DNA of 8,782 nt from Paracoccaceae bacterium (GTDB taxonomy: Bacteria > Pseudomonadota > Alphaproteobacteria > Rhodobacterales > Rhodobacteraceae), in contig JAASTF010000118.1 in assembly GCA_021767525.1 (NCBI GenBank), positions 1-8,782 on the forward strand, written 5' to 3'. Numbering within the stretch: the stretch's first letter is position 1; every line of letters starts with the position of its first letter. The translations under genes and the position numbers were made by a program. Of the stretch, positions 1 through 6,120 are shown in pieces. A model generated the notes under the pieces. It saw only the letters and a list, made by a program, of their open reading frames with translations. It had not been told where the DNA came from and ran no database searches.

Positions 1-87
1 ACGGCATTTTCGCACATATCAGGTGCAATCCCGCCCATTTATCGCACCAGCGCACAAAGGTATGCTCTACCGCAAAGGAGACAGCCC

Positions 88-573
88 ATGACCAACAAAA
101 CCCACCCCGAAACCCGCATCGGCCACGTCCATCTGAAAGTGTCCGACCTTGACCGCGCCATCGCCTTTTACCGCGACGTGATGGGGTTCGACGTGCAGCA
201 GCGTTACGGCCAGCAGGCCGCGTTCCTGTCGGCGGGCGGCTATCACCACCATATCGGCCTGAACACGTGGGAAAGCCTGGGCGGCACGCCGCCGGCGCCG
301 CATCACACCGGCCTTTACCATGTCGCGTTCCTCTATCCAGACCGCGCCGCGCTGGCCGATGCCTTTGCCCGCGCGCTGAAGGCCGGGGTCGAGATTGAAG
401 GTGCCGCCGATCACGGCGTGTCCGAAGCGATCTATTTCCGCGACCCCGACGGCAACGGGATCGAGATCTACCGCGACCGCGATCAGGCCGACTGGCCCCG
501 CGACGCCAACGGCGATCTGAAGATGATGAACGCCCCGCTCGACCTGCAGGCGCTGCTGGCCGAGGCCGCCTGA
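88..573 (+). CDS. VOC superfamily protein, catechol-2,3-dioxygenase (CatE/YfiE)-like
   Basis: A 161-residue protein of the vicinal oxygen chelate fold, probably a cytosolic metal-dependent enzyme. It opens with a beta-strand and helix typical of the fold (IGHVHLKVSDLDRAIAFY, residues 11-28). It carries YHHHIGLNTW at 52-61, which I associate with the CatE/YfiE branch, then GLYHVAF at 75-81 and GNGIEIYRD at 122-130. The likely metal ligands are His13, His78 and Glu126, so the site looks intact and extradiol dioxygenase or glyoxalase-like chemistry is possible. The length fits a single two-module VOC unit. The ATG has a strong ribosome binding site (AAAGGAG, 74-80). The 87 bases before it hold no other gene. 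No aromatic-degradation genes adjoin it, so the substrate is open. Family is confident; exact reaction is not. Confidence 0.88.
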   Translation: MTNKTHPETRIGHVHLKVSDLDRAIAFYRDVMGFDVQQRYGQQAAFLSAGGYHHHIGLNTWESLGGTPPAPHHTGLYHVAFLYPDRAALADAFARALKAGVEIEGAADHGVSEAIYFRDPDGNGIEIYRDRDQADWPRDANGDLKMMNAPLDLQALLAEAA

Positions 574-620
574 CCGGCCCTATCCCCCTGTGGCCATTTC
601 TGCACGCGCGATACATACAG

Positions 621-641
621 GTTGTGCATGTGTTGTGCATG
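621..641. repeat. 10-bp direct repeat with 11-bp period upstream of the HAD gene
   Basis: GTTGTGCATG occurs at 621-630 and again, identically, at 632-641, so the copies sit about one helical turn apart in the 97-base gap between the VOC and HAD genes. An inverted copy of its core (TGCAC) lies at 601-605, and a GATTC site at 643-647 follows directly. The spacing would suit a protein binding the same face of DNA twice. No known operator was recognised, and the repeat is short enough to be chance. Confidence 0.45.
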
Positions 642-670
642 GGATTCACAGCGCCAGGAAAGGGCCCGGA

Positions 671-1546
671 ATGACTGAAATCATCGAAACGCTTGCCGAT
701 GTTTCCGACCGCTACGACGCCATGTTCGTCGACCTGTGGGGCTGCGTGCATGACGGCGTGCGGGCGATTCCCTCGGCGGTTTCGGCGCTGCAGGCGTATC
801 GGGAAAAAGGCGGCATCGTGGTGCTTGTCACCAACTCGCCCAAACCGCGCGACGGCGTGCGCGAACAGCTGGAAAAGTTCGGCGTGCCCGAAGATGCCTG
901 GGACACGATCGCCACCAGCGGCGACAGCGCGCGCGCCGCGATGTATCGCGGCGTGGTGGGCCAAAAGGTCTGGTTCATGGGCGAATGGGAGCGCGACGAA
1001 GGCTTTTTTGAGCCGATGCAACTGATTGAAAACCCGGTCGAAATTCAACTCGTCGATCTGGAAGAGGCCGAGGGCATCGTCTGCTGCGGCCCGTTCGACC
1101 CGATGGCCGACCCTGATGAAAACCGGCCGCAGTTTCTTTATGCCAAGCAAAAGGGGCTGAAGCTGCTTTGTGCCAACCCCGATATCGTCGTCGACCGCGG
1201 CGAACACCGCGAATGGTGCGCCGGTGCGCTGGCGCGGCTTTATACCGAGATGGGCGGCGAAAGCCTCTATTTCGGCAAGCCACACCCGCCGATCTACGAC
1301 CTGGCCCGCCGCCGCCTGGCCGCCCTGGGCCGCGACGTGCGCGACGGGGCGATTCTGGCCGTGGGCGACGGCATCGCCACCGACATCCAGGGCGCGATGG
1401 GCGAGGATATCGATTCTCTCTTCATCACCGGCGGCCTGGCGCGGCAGGAAACCAAAACGTCGCAGCAGCCAGACGCCGAGGCGCTAAATGCTTATCTTGA
1501 AAAGGAAATGTCGTCCCCGACCTATGCGATCGGGCAGTTGCGCTGA
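671..1546 (+). CDS. TIGR01459 family class IIA HAD hydrolase
   Basis: A 291-residue haloacid dehalogenase-superfamily protein with a class IIA (NagD-like) cap, belonging to the TIGR01459 family common in alphaproteobacteria. Motif I is DLWGCVHDG at 21-29, motif II is the TNSP segment at 54-57, the motif III lysine is Lys203 in GKPHPP, and motif IV is GDGIATD at 232-238. The nucleophile would be Asp21. The usual second aspartate of motif I (DxD) is replaced by Trp23, which as I recall is characteristic of this family, so simple phosphatase activity should not be assumed. I chose the ATG at 671 because AGGAAAGG (656-663) lies 7 bases before it. The reading frame stays open back to a GTG at 590, but that extension has no ribosome binding site and runs through a low-complexity leader. 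The substrate is unknown; related enzymes act on small sugar or nucleotide phosphates. Confidence 0.88.
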   Translation: MTEIIETLADVSDRYDAMFVDLWGCVHDGVRAIPSAVSALQAYREKGGIVVLVTNSPKPRDGVREQLEKFGVPEDAWDTIATSGDSARAAMYRGVVGQKVWFMGEWERDEGFFEPMQLIENPVEIQLVDLEEAEGIVCCGPFDPMADPDENRPQFLYAKQKGLKLLCANPDIVVDRGEHREWCAGALARLYTEMGGESLYFGKPHPPIYDLARRRLAALGRDVRDGAILAVGDGIATDIQGAMGEDIDSLFITGGLARQETKTSQQPDAEALNAYLEKEMSSPTYAIGQLR

Positions 1547-1558
1547 TGTAATTAGCCC

Positions 1559-1586
1559 TTGCTTTTCTGCGCTTGCAAAGTAATAA
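1559..1586 (+). promoter_or_regulatory. Candidate sigma-70 promoter for the MaoC gene
   Basis: TTGCTT (1559-1564) and TAATAA (1581-1586) are separated by 16 bases in an unusually AT-rich stretch just after the HAD stop codon. Transcription would start near 1593, leaving a leader of about 55 bases before the MaoC start. This suggests the MaoC-ribF part of the cluster can be transcribed independently of the HAD gene. Called by eye from consensus similarity only. Confidence 0.45.
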
Positions 1587-1647
1587 AGTTGCCACATTGG
1601 GCGGCAAGCCGTCCGAATATTACTCTAACGGCCAGACGGAGGGTCGG

Positions 1648-2091
1648 ATGTTGGACAACCTGCCGCGCGGAACGATCACGATCGAGGAAATCGAAATGGG
1701 GATGGTGCGCCACCTGCGCAAAACCGTCACCGACGAAGATATCGAAATGTTCGCCCAGGTCTCGACCGACCGGAACCCCGTGCACCTGGACGACGATTAT
1801 GCCCGCGACACGATCTTTGAAGGCCGGATTGCCCACGGCATGCTGACCGCAGGCCTGATCTCGGCCGTGATCGGCGAACAGCTGCCGGGGCATGGCACCG
1901 TCTACATGGGCCAATCGCTGAAATTCCTGGGCCCCGTCCGCCCCGGCGACACAGTGCTGGCCGAGGTCGAGGTGATCGGCATCGACTACGCCAAGCGCCG
2001 GGTGCAGTTGGAAACCCGCTGCCTTGTCGACGGCAAGAAGGTGCTGGTGGGCGAGGCGACGGTGCTGGCCCCGACGGGCAAGTTCGACTGA
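1648..2091 (+). CDS. MaoC family dehydratase ((R)-enoyl-CoA hydratase-like)
   Basis: A 147-residue single hot-dog-fold protein of the MaoC/PhaJ group. Members typically hydrate trans-2-enoyl-CoA to (R)-3-hydroxyacyl-CoA in the cytosol. The hydratase-2 signature is visible as STDRNPVH at 39-46, placing the catalytic pair at Asp41 and His46, followed by the conserved GRIAHGML at 59-66 and the core strand YMGQSLKFLGPVRPGD at 86-101. The length matches the stand-alone PhaJ-type enzymes rather than the double-fold MFE-2 type. I chose the ATG at 1648 because GGAGGG (1638-1643) precedes it. An in-frame ATG at 1573 would add 25 residues that do not resemble the family and would overlap the predicted promoter. 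It lies 101 bases after the HAD gene and 50 before ribF. It might act in fatty-acid or polyhydroxyalkanoate metabolism, but no pha genes are in view. Confidence 0.88.
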   Translation: MLDNLPRGTITIEEIEMGMVRHLRKTVTDEDIEMFAQVSTDRNPVHLDDDYARDTIFEGRIAHGMLTAGLISAVIGEQLPGHGTVYMGQSLKFLGPVRPGDTVLAEVEVIGIDYAKRRVQLETRCLVDGKKVLVGEATVLAPTGKFD

Positions 2092-2101
2092 CACTGCCTT
2101 C

Positions 2102-2135
2102 CCCGCTTGCGCAGCGGGCTTGGCGCGGCTAACCC
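2102..2135 (+). promoter_or_regulatory. Hairpin and possible leaderless promoter before ribF
   Basis: CCCGCT (2102-2107) and AGCGGG (2113-2118) form a perfect 6-bp stem with a 5-base loop, without a T-tract, so it is not a convincing terminator. The same stretch can be read as a weak promoter: TTGCGC (2107-2112), 17 bases, then TAACCC (2130-2135), which would place the transcript start at about the ribF ATG. Both readings rest on short matches in GC-rich DNA. No FMN riboswitch is present in this 50-base gap. Confidence 0.25.
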
Positions 2136-2141
2136 TGCGCC

Positions 2142-3080
2142 ATGCGTATCATCCGCGACTATACCTTCGTGGCCGAAACCGACCGGGGCGCCAGCGCGGC
2201 CATCGGCAATTTCGACGGTGTGCACCTTGGCCACCAGTCGGTGATCGACCTGGCGCGCAACGCGGGCGATGCCATCGGCGCGCCGCTGGGCGTCATGACG
2301 TTCGAGCCGCACCCGCGCCAATATTTTGCCCCCGACGCCCCGCCCTTTCGCCTGATGAGCCGCGAGGCGCGCGCGCACCGCCTGCAAAAGCTGGGGGTCG
2401 AGCGGCTGTACGAGCTGAACTTCAACGCCGCGCTGGCCGGGCTGTCACCGCGCGGGTTTGCCCATGACGTGATCCACAAGGGCCTTGGCCTGCGTCACGT
2501 GGTGGTGGGTGCGGATTTCTGTTTCGGCAAGGGCCGCGCAGGCAACGCCCAAGATCTGCAAAGCTTTGGCGAAGAAATGGGTTTCGGCGTGACCATCGCC
2601 ACCCTGTTGGAGGGTGATACGGGCGAGGTGTCATCCACCGCGATCCGCAACGCCCTGGCCGAGGGCCGCCCGCGCGACGCCGCGGCAATGCTGGGCCATT
2701 GGCATCGGATCGACGGCAAGGTGATCGGTGGCGAACAGCGCGGCCGGCAGCTGGGCTATCCCACGGCGAACATGTCGATCGACGGGCTGCACCCGCCGCA
2801 TTTCGGTGTCTATGCCGTGCTGGTCGACGTGCTGGATGGGCCGCACAAGGGCAGCTATCACGGCGCGGCCTCGATCGGGGTGCGGCCGATGTTCAACGGC
2901 GAGCGGCCCAACCTGGAAACCTTCATCTTCGATTTCTCTGGCGATCTGTATGGCACCGAGTTGTCGGTGGGCCTGGTCGAGTTCCTGCGCGGCGAGGAAA
3001 AGTTCGACAGCCTCGAGGCGCTGATCGCGCAGATGGATGCCGATTGCACCCGCGCGCGCGACATTCTTGGCGCGCTATGA
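2142..3080 (+). CDS. ribF: Bifunctional riboflavin kinase / FAD synthetase
   Basis: A 312-residue cytosolic enzyme that phosphorylates riboflavin to FMN and adenylates FMN to FAD. The N-terminal nucleotidyltransferase (FAD synthetase) domain has GNFDGVHLGH at 22-31, the MTFEPHP segment at 52-58, GADFCFGKGRAG at 123-134 and VSSTAIR at 163-169. The C-terminal flavokinase domain starts near 185 and carries GRQLGYPTAN at 201-210, SIGVRPMFNG at 244-253 and NLETFIFDF at 257-265 with the likely catalytic Glu259. Length and domain order are normal for bacterial RibF and no key motif is missing. The ATG at 2142 has no recognisable Shine-Dalgarno sequence (the preceding bases are CTAACCCTGCGCC), so initiation may be weak or leaderless. 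Its stop overlaps the start of the next gene (ATGA), implying translational coupling to the YcgN-like protein. Confidence 0.97.
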   Translation: MRIIRDYTFVAETDRGASAAIGNFDGVHLGHQSVIDLARNAGDAIGAPLGVMTFEPHPRQYFAPDAPPFRLMSREARAHRLQKLGVERLYELNFNAALAGLSPRGFAHDVIHKGLGLRHVVVGADFCFGKGRAGNAQDLQSFGEEMGFGVTIATLLEGDTGEVSSTAIRNALAEGRPRDAAAMLGHWHRIDGKVIGGEQRGRQLGYPTANMSIDGLHPPHFGVYAVLVDVLDGPHKGSYHGAASIGVRPMFNGERPNLETFIFDFSGDLYGTELSVGLVEFLRGEEKFDSLEALIAQMDADCTRARDILGAL

Positions 3081-3529
3081 CCAAGCTGCGCCCGCGTTTC
3101 TGGGAAACCGTGCCCCTGACCCGCATGACCCGGGCCGAGTGGGAGGCGCTTTGCGATGGCTGCGGGAAATGCTGCATGAACAAGCTGGAGGACGAAGACA
3201 GCGGCGAGGTCGCGCTGACCAACGTGGCCTGCCGGCTGTTCGACGATGCGACCTGCCGGTGCAGCCAGTATGACATCCGCCACCAGTTCGTGCCGGAATG
3301 CATCGTGTTGAAACCCCAGAACATGGATGCCAACCTGTACTGGATGCCCGAAACCTGCGCCTACAAGCTGCTGTGGCAGGGCCAGCCCCTGTTCAACTGG
3401 CACCCGCTGATTTCCGGCGATCCGGCCACGGTGCATGGCGCGGGCGTGTCGATGCAGAACCGCACCGTGCCCGAGTTCGAAATCGACGAAGACGACTGGG
3501 AAGACCACATAATCGAGGAGCCGACCTGA
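3077..3529 (+). CDS. UPF0260 / YcgN-like YkgJ-family cysteine cluster protein
   Basis: A 150-residue soluble protein of the YcgN (UPF0260) family within the YkgJ cysteine-cluster group; the molecular function is unknown. The defining CDGCGKCC motif lies at 26-33, and further cysteines are at 52, 60, 62, 75 and 94, giving nine in all. This pattern suggests a bound metal ion or iron-sulfur cluster. The segment RFWETVPL at 7-14 and the YWMPETCAYKLL region at 88-99 are also typical of the family, and the length agrees with the E. coli protein. The C-terminus is very acidic (residues 133-149). The ATG at 3077 overlaps the ribF stop by four bases, and its own stop overlaps the aldolase ATG, so it is translated within a tight three-gene unit. 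The start is supported by this overlap, because the frame is open far upstream inside ribF, where it is only a shadow. Confidence 0.9.
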   Translation: MTKLRPRFWETVPLTRMTRAEWEALCDGCGKCCMNKLEDEDSGEVALTNVACRLFDDATCRCSQYDIRHQFVPECIVLKPQNMDANLYWMPETCAYKLLWQGQPLFNWHPLISGDPATVHGAGVSMQNRTVPEFEIDEDDWEDHIIEEPT

Positions 3530-4575
3530 TGTTCTTTGCCTCTGACAATGCAGGCCCCGCGCACCCCGCCATCATGCAGGCGTTGATGGATGCCAACCAG
3601 GGCTTTGCCCTGCCCTATGGCGCCGACGACATCATGACCCGCGTGACCGCCCGCATCCGCGATCTGTTCGAGGCGCCCCGGGCCTCGGTTCACCTTGTGG
3701 CCACGGGCACGGCGGCCAACTCGCTGGCGCTGGCCTGCATGTGCCAGCCCTGGCAAACCGTGTTCTGTTCGCCCGTCGCGCATATCCACGAGGACGAGTG
3801 CAACGCGCCTGAATTCTACATGGGCGGGGCCAAGCTGACGCTGGTGGGTGACAGTGACAAAATGACGCCTGACGCCCTGCGCGCCGCGTTCGCGGCCGAG
3901 GAAACGCGCGGCGTGCACGGGCCGCAGCGCGGGCCGGTGTCGATCACGCAGGTCACCGAGAAGGGGCGGGTTTATACGCTGGATGAACTGTCCGCGCTGA
4001 CCGCTGTCGCGCGCGAGTTCGGGCAAAAGGCGCATATGGACGGCGCGCGCTTTGCCAATGCGCTGGTGGCCTTGGGCTGCACCCCGGCCGAAATGACATG
4101 GAAGGCCGGCATCGACGCGGTCAGTTTCGGCGGCACCAAGAACGGCTGCCCCGGTGTCGAGGCGGTGATTTTCTTTGACCCCGACAAGGCGTGGGAGTTC
4201 GAGCTGCGGCGCAAGCGCGGCGCGCACCTGTTTTCCAAGCACCGCTATCTTTCTGCGCAGATGGAGGCGTATCTGGCCGACGACCTGTGGCTGACCAGCG
4301 CCCGTGCCGCCAACGCCAATTGTCGCCGCTTGGCCGATGGTCTGGCGGGTGTGCCGGGGGTGCAGATGCTGCACGACCCGCAGGCCAACATGATCTTTGC
4401 CCATATGCCCCGCGCCGCGCACAAACGCCTAAGCGATGCTGGTGCGATGTATTACGTGCTGGATGGCGACGTGAACACCGGCGACCCGGACGAGCCGCTG
4501 CCCTGCCGGCTGGTGGCCGATTGGTCGATCAGCGCCGAGCAGATCGACCAGTTCGTGGCGCTGGCCAAGGGGTAG
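3529..4575 (+). CDS. ltaE: Low-specificity L-threonine aldolase
   Basis: A 348-residue PLP enzyme of fold type I (beta-eliminating lyase family) that cleaves L-threonine and L-allo-threonine to glycine and acetaldehyde in the cytosol. Recognisable segments are FASDNAGP at 3-10, the LPYGADDI segment at 28-35, ATGTAANSLAL at 58-68 in the phosphate-binding region, and AHIHEDECNAPEF at 84-96 with the probable stacking residue His85. HMDGARFANA at 169-178 supplies Asp171 for the pyridine nitrogen, and SFGGTKNG at 199-206 has the Schiff-base lysine Lys204. It resembles the Pseudomonas-type enzyme more than E. coli LtaE, judged from memory. AGGAG (3516-3520) lies 8 bases before the ATG, and the TGATG overlap with the previous gene indicates coupling. 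Only six bases separate its stop from the convergent hydrolase gene, with no intrinsic terminator visible. Confidence 0.93.
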   Translation: MFFASDNAGPAHPAIMQALMDANQGFALPYGADDIMTRVTARIRDLFEAPRASVHLVATGTAANSLALACMCQPWQTVFCSPVAHIHEDECNAPEFYMGGAKLTLVGDSDKMTPDALRAAFAAEETRGVHGPQRGPVSITQVTEKGRVYTLDELSALTAVAREFGQKAHMDGARFANALVALGCTPAEMTWKAGIDAVSFGGTKNGCPGVEAVIFFDPDKAWEFELRRKRGAHLFSKHRYLSAQMEAYLADDLWLTSARAANANCRRLADGLAGVPGVQMLHDPQANMIFAHMPRAAHKRLSDAGAMYYVLDGDVNTGDPDEPLPCRLVADWSISAEQIDQFVALAKG

Positions 4576-4581
4576 GCCGCG

Positions 4582-5418
4582 TCAGGGCAGGCTTGGTGCA
4601 TCCTCGGGCACGGTTTCCAGGAACCCGCGCACCTGTGCGGCCACATCGACCGGATGGGTGATGGGCACCATGTGCCCTGCCCCGTCGATCACCGCGCGTT
4701 CGGCCCGGCGCATCCGATCCATCAGCCCGTCATTGATCGCCGCGATATACCGCGGGCTGTCGGCCCCTTCGATCAGCAGCGTGGGGTGGCCGATACGCTC
4801 CAGCGCGCCGCTCGACAGCATCCCGGCCTTGTCGCCGTAGATCTGCGGGTGGCCCGCATGGACCAGGCGAATACGCTTTATCATGGCGGCGCGCTGCGGC
4901 TCGGGGATGTCGTCCCAGCCGCGACCATCGCCCCAAAAGCCCGAAAAGATGCGCGTCGCCTCTTCCAGCTCTCCCGCCTCCATCGCGCGGTAATAGGCGC
5001 CCAGATCGGTTTCGTGACTGGCGTGCAGGTCTGGGCGGTCATGCATGGCGACGGCAAAGAACACCGGCTCGATCAGCACCAGGCTGCGCACCAGTTCGGG
5101 CCGTTCCACCGCGATGCGCAGGGCGACGGTGCCGCCGAAACTGTGACCGATCAGGTCCATCGGCTGTTCGGGATCAAGGAAATCCAGCGCGATATCCATC
5201 GACAGGCTTTGCAGATCGCTTTGCCCGTCCCAATCTGCGCTTTTGCCGTGACCGGGCAGATCAAAGGCGGTCATGTCCAGCATGTCGTCCAGCTCGGCCG
5301 CCATGCCGCGCCAGCCGCCGGAATGGCCAAGCGAGCAATGCAGCAGCAGCGCCTTGCGCGGCCCATGACCCATCTGTACCCAATGCGTCTGAACGCCGCC
5401 GCGCATACCTGTGGGCAT
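4582..5418 (-). CDS. Alpha/beta hydrolase
   Basis: A 278-residue single-domain alpha/beta-hydrolase-fold protein with no signal peptide. The nucleophile elbow is GHSFGG at 91-96 (Ser93). The acid is probably Asp220 in IEGADSPRY, and the histidine is His249 in GAGHMVP, so the catalytic triad looks complete. The oxyanion-hole strand LLLHCSLGHSGGW (24-36) and the following DLPGHGKS (53-60) are typical of esterase, lyase and C-C hydrolase members of this superfamily. I chose the ATG at 5418, which overlaps the stop of the upstream isomerase-like gene as TGATG and has a GGGGGA element just before it. A TTG one codon earlier is possible but less likely. Co-translation with the isomerase-like gene suggests a shared pathway. 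The substrate cannot be deduced. Confidence 0.9.
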   Translation of the reverse strand: MPTGMRGGVQTHWVQMGHGPRKALLLHCSLGHSGGWRGMAAELDDMLDMTAFDLPGHGKSADWDGQSDLQSLSMDIALDFLDPEQPMDLIGHSFGGTVALRIAVERPELVRSLVLIEPVFFAVAMHDRPDLHASHETDLGAYYRAMEAGELEEATRIFSGFWGDGRGWDDIPEPQRAAMIKRIRLVHAGHPQIYGDKAGMLSSGALERIGHPTLLIEGADSPRYIAAINDGLMDRMRRAERAVIDGAGHMVPITHPVDVAAQVRGFLETVPEDAPSLP

Positions 5419-6017
5419 CAAAGATCCCCCGCCAGGTGCGCATCCAGGTCATCCAGCCTGTCCTGTCCCCAGAACATCTGGCCGTTGTCGGTGATATAGA
5501 AAGGCGCGCCAAAGACGCCGCGGCTGACCGCCTCTTCCAGGTTGGCGGCATAGGTTTCGGCCCCCGCCAGCAGCCCCTTGTCAGCCAGGCCGGGATCGAA
5601 CCCCGCCGCTGACAGGCAATCGCGGATCACGTCGTCCTGGGCGATGTCCTTGTCTTCGACCCAGACGGCGCGCAGCAGCCCATGCACCAGCGCGCCCAGA
5701 TCGCCACCGCCCGCCGATTGCGCGGCGATGATCGCGTAAGACGAGGGCGCGGCATTCGTCGGGAAATGCGCGGGGCGAAAATTCAACGGCATCCCCCGCT
5801 TTTTCGCCTGGCGCGGCAGTTCCTGCGCGCGATAGGCGGTGCGCGACGGATGGCGCTGATCGACCGGCAGGCCGCCGGTGCGCGGGAAGGCCGCGATCAG
5901 ATCGAAGGGCTTGTAAGCGATGGTCGCGTCGTGACGGGCGGCAATCTCTTCCAACAGGGTGCCTGCAAGGTAGCAATAAGGCGACAGCGTCGAGAAAAAG
6001 TAATCGATATGGGCCAT
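5418..6017 (-). CDS. 2-hydroxychromene-2-carboxylate isomerase-like DsbA-family protein
   Basis: A 199-residue thioredoxin/DsbA-fold protein related to 2-hydroxychromene-2-carboxylate isomerase and kappa-class glutathione transferase. These cytosolic enzymes use a serine to activate glutathione. The active-site segment STLSPYCYLAG (9-19) gives Ser12 as the likely catalytic residue, followed by the all-helical insertion (about 45-155). The cis-proline loop GVFGAPFYI (167-175, Pro172) and the C-terminal FWGQDRLDDL (182-191) complete the family pattern. Cys15 occupies the second position of what would be the CxxC of DsbA. The ATG follows a GGGGGAG element 8 bases upstream on this strand. It is the first gene of a two-gene unit with the overlapping hydrolase. 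No naphthalene-type catabolic genes are nearby, so the named isomerase reaction is a family label rather than a demonstrated role. Confidence 0.9.
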   Translation of the reverse strand: MAHIDYFFSTLSPYCYLAGTLLEEIAARHDATIAYKPFDLIAAFPRTGGLPVDQRHPSRTAYRAQELPRQAKKRGMPLNFRPAHFPTNAAPSSYAIIAAQSAGGGDLGALVHGLLRAVWVEDKDIAQDDVIRDCLSAAGFDPGLADKGLLAGAETYAANLEEAVSRGVFGAPFYITDNGQMFWGQDRLDDLDAHLAGDL

Positions 6018-6050
6018 TTGCGCGGCTCCCCCAATGCATAGGTTTGCCCG

Positions 6051-6078
6051 ACCGTATTCAGATGGTAGGCAGTGTCAA
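6051..6078 (-). promoter_or_regulatory. Candidate promoter for the isomerase-hydrolase pair
   Basis: On the - strand a perfect TTGACA (6078 to 6073) is followed after 16 bases by TACGGT (6056 to 6051). The predicted transcript start near 6044 leaves about 27 bases before the isomerase-like ATG, including its GGGGGAG ribosome binding site. The -35 match is exact, the -10 only partial. It lies in the 103-base gap shared with the divergent prs gene, so factors bound here could affect both directions. Confidence 0.5.
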
Positions 6079-6084
6079 CGTCAC

Positions 6085-6114
6085 GAATCTGTCATCCACA
6101 GCTTTCCCGGAATC
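6085..6114. promoter_or_regulatory. Pair of GANTC (CcrM) sites upstream of prs
   Basis: GAATC occurs at 6085-6089 and 6110-6114, 25 bases apart, directly before the prs start. GANTC is the recognition sequence of the cell-cycle methyltransferase CcrM in alphaproteobacteria, and the GcrA regulator acts at such methylated promoters in Caulobacter. The sites are visible; a regulatory role here is inference. Confidence 0.3.
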
Positions 6115-6120
6115 GTTGCC

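Noticed and set aside
38..66. Possible promoter TTTATC, 17 bases, TATGCT before the VOC gene
   Set aside because: The -35 match is poor and the implied leader of about 15 bases is very short; not strong enough to call.
1552..2094. Open frame of 180 codons on the - strand
   Set aside because: It mirrors the MaoC gene almost exactly and shows no motif; a shadow frame.
3361..4422. Long open frame of 353 codons on the - strand
   Set aside because: It lies opposite the threonine aldolase gene, has no family similarity, and is a shadow of GC-biased third codon positions.
4654..5499. Open frame of 281 codons on the + strand
   Set aside because: It runs antisense to the alpha/beta hydrolase, whose catalytic motifs are clear; the + strand product has no recognisable domain.
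6072..6084. Imperfect palindrome GTGTCAACGTCAC in the prs upstream gap
   Set aside because: Only the outer bases match symmetrically and part of it is the opposite-strand -35 box; not distinguishable from chance.
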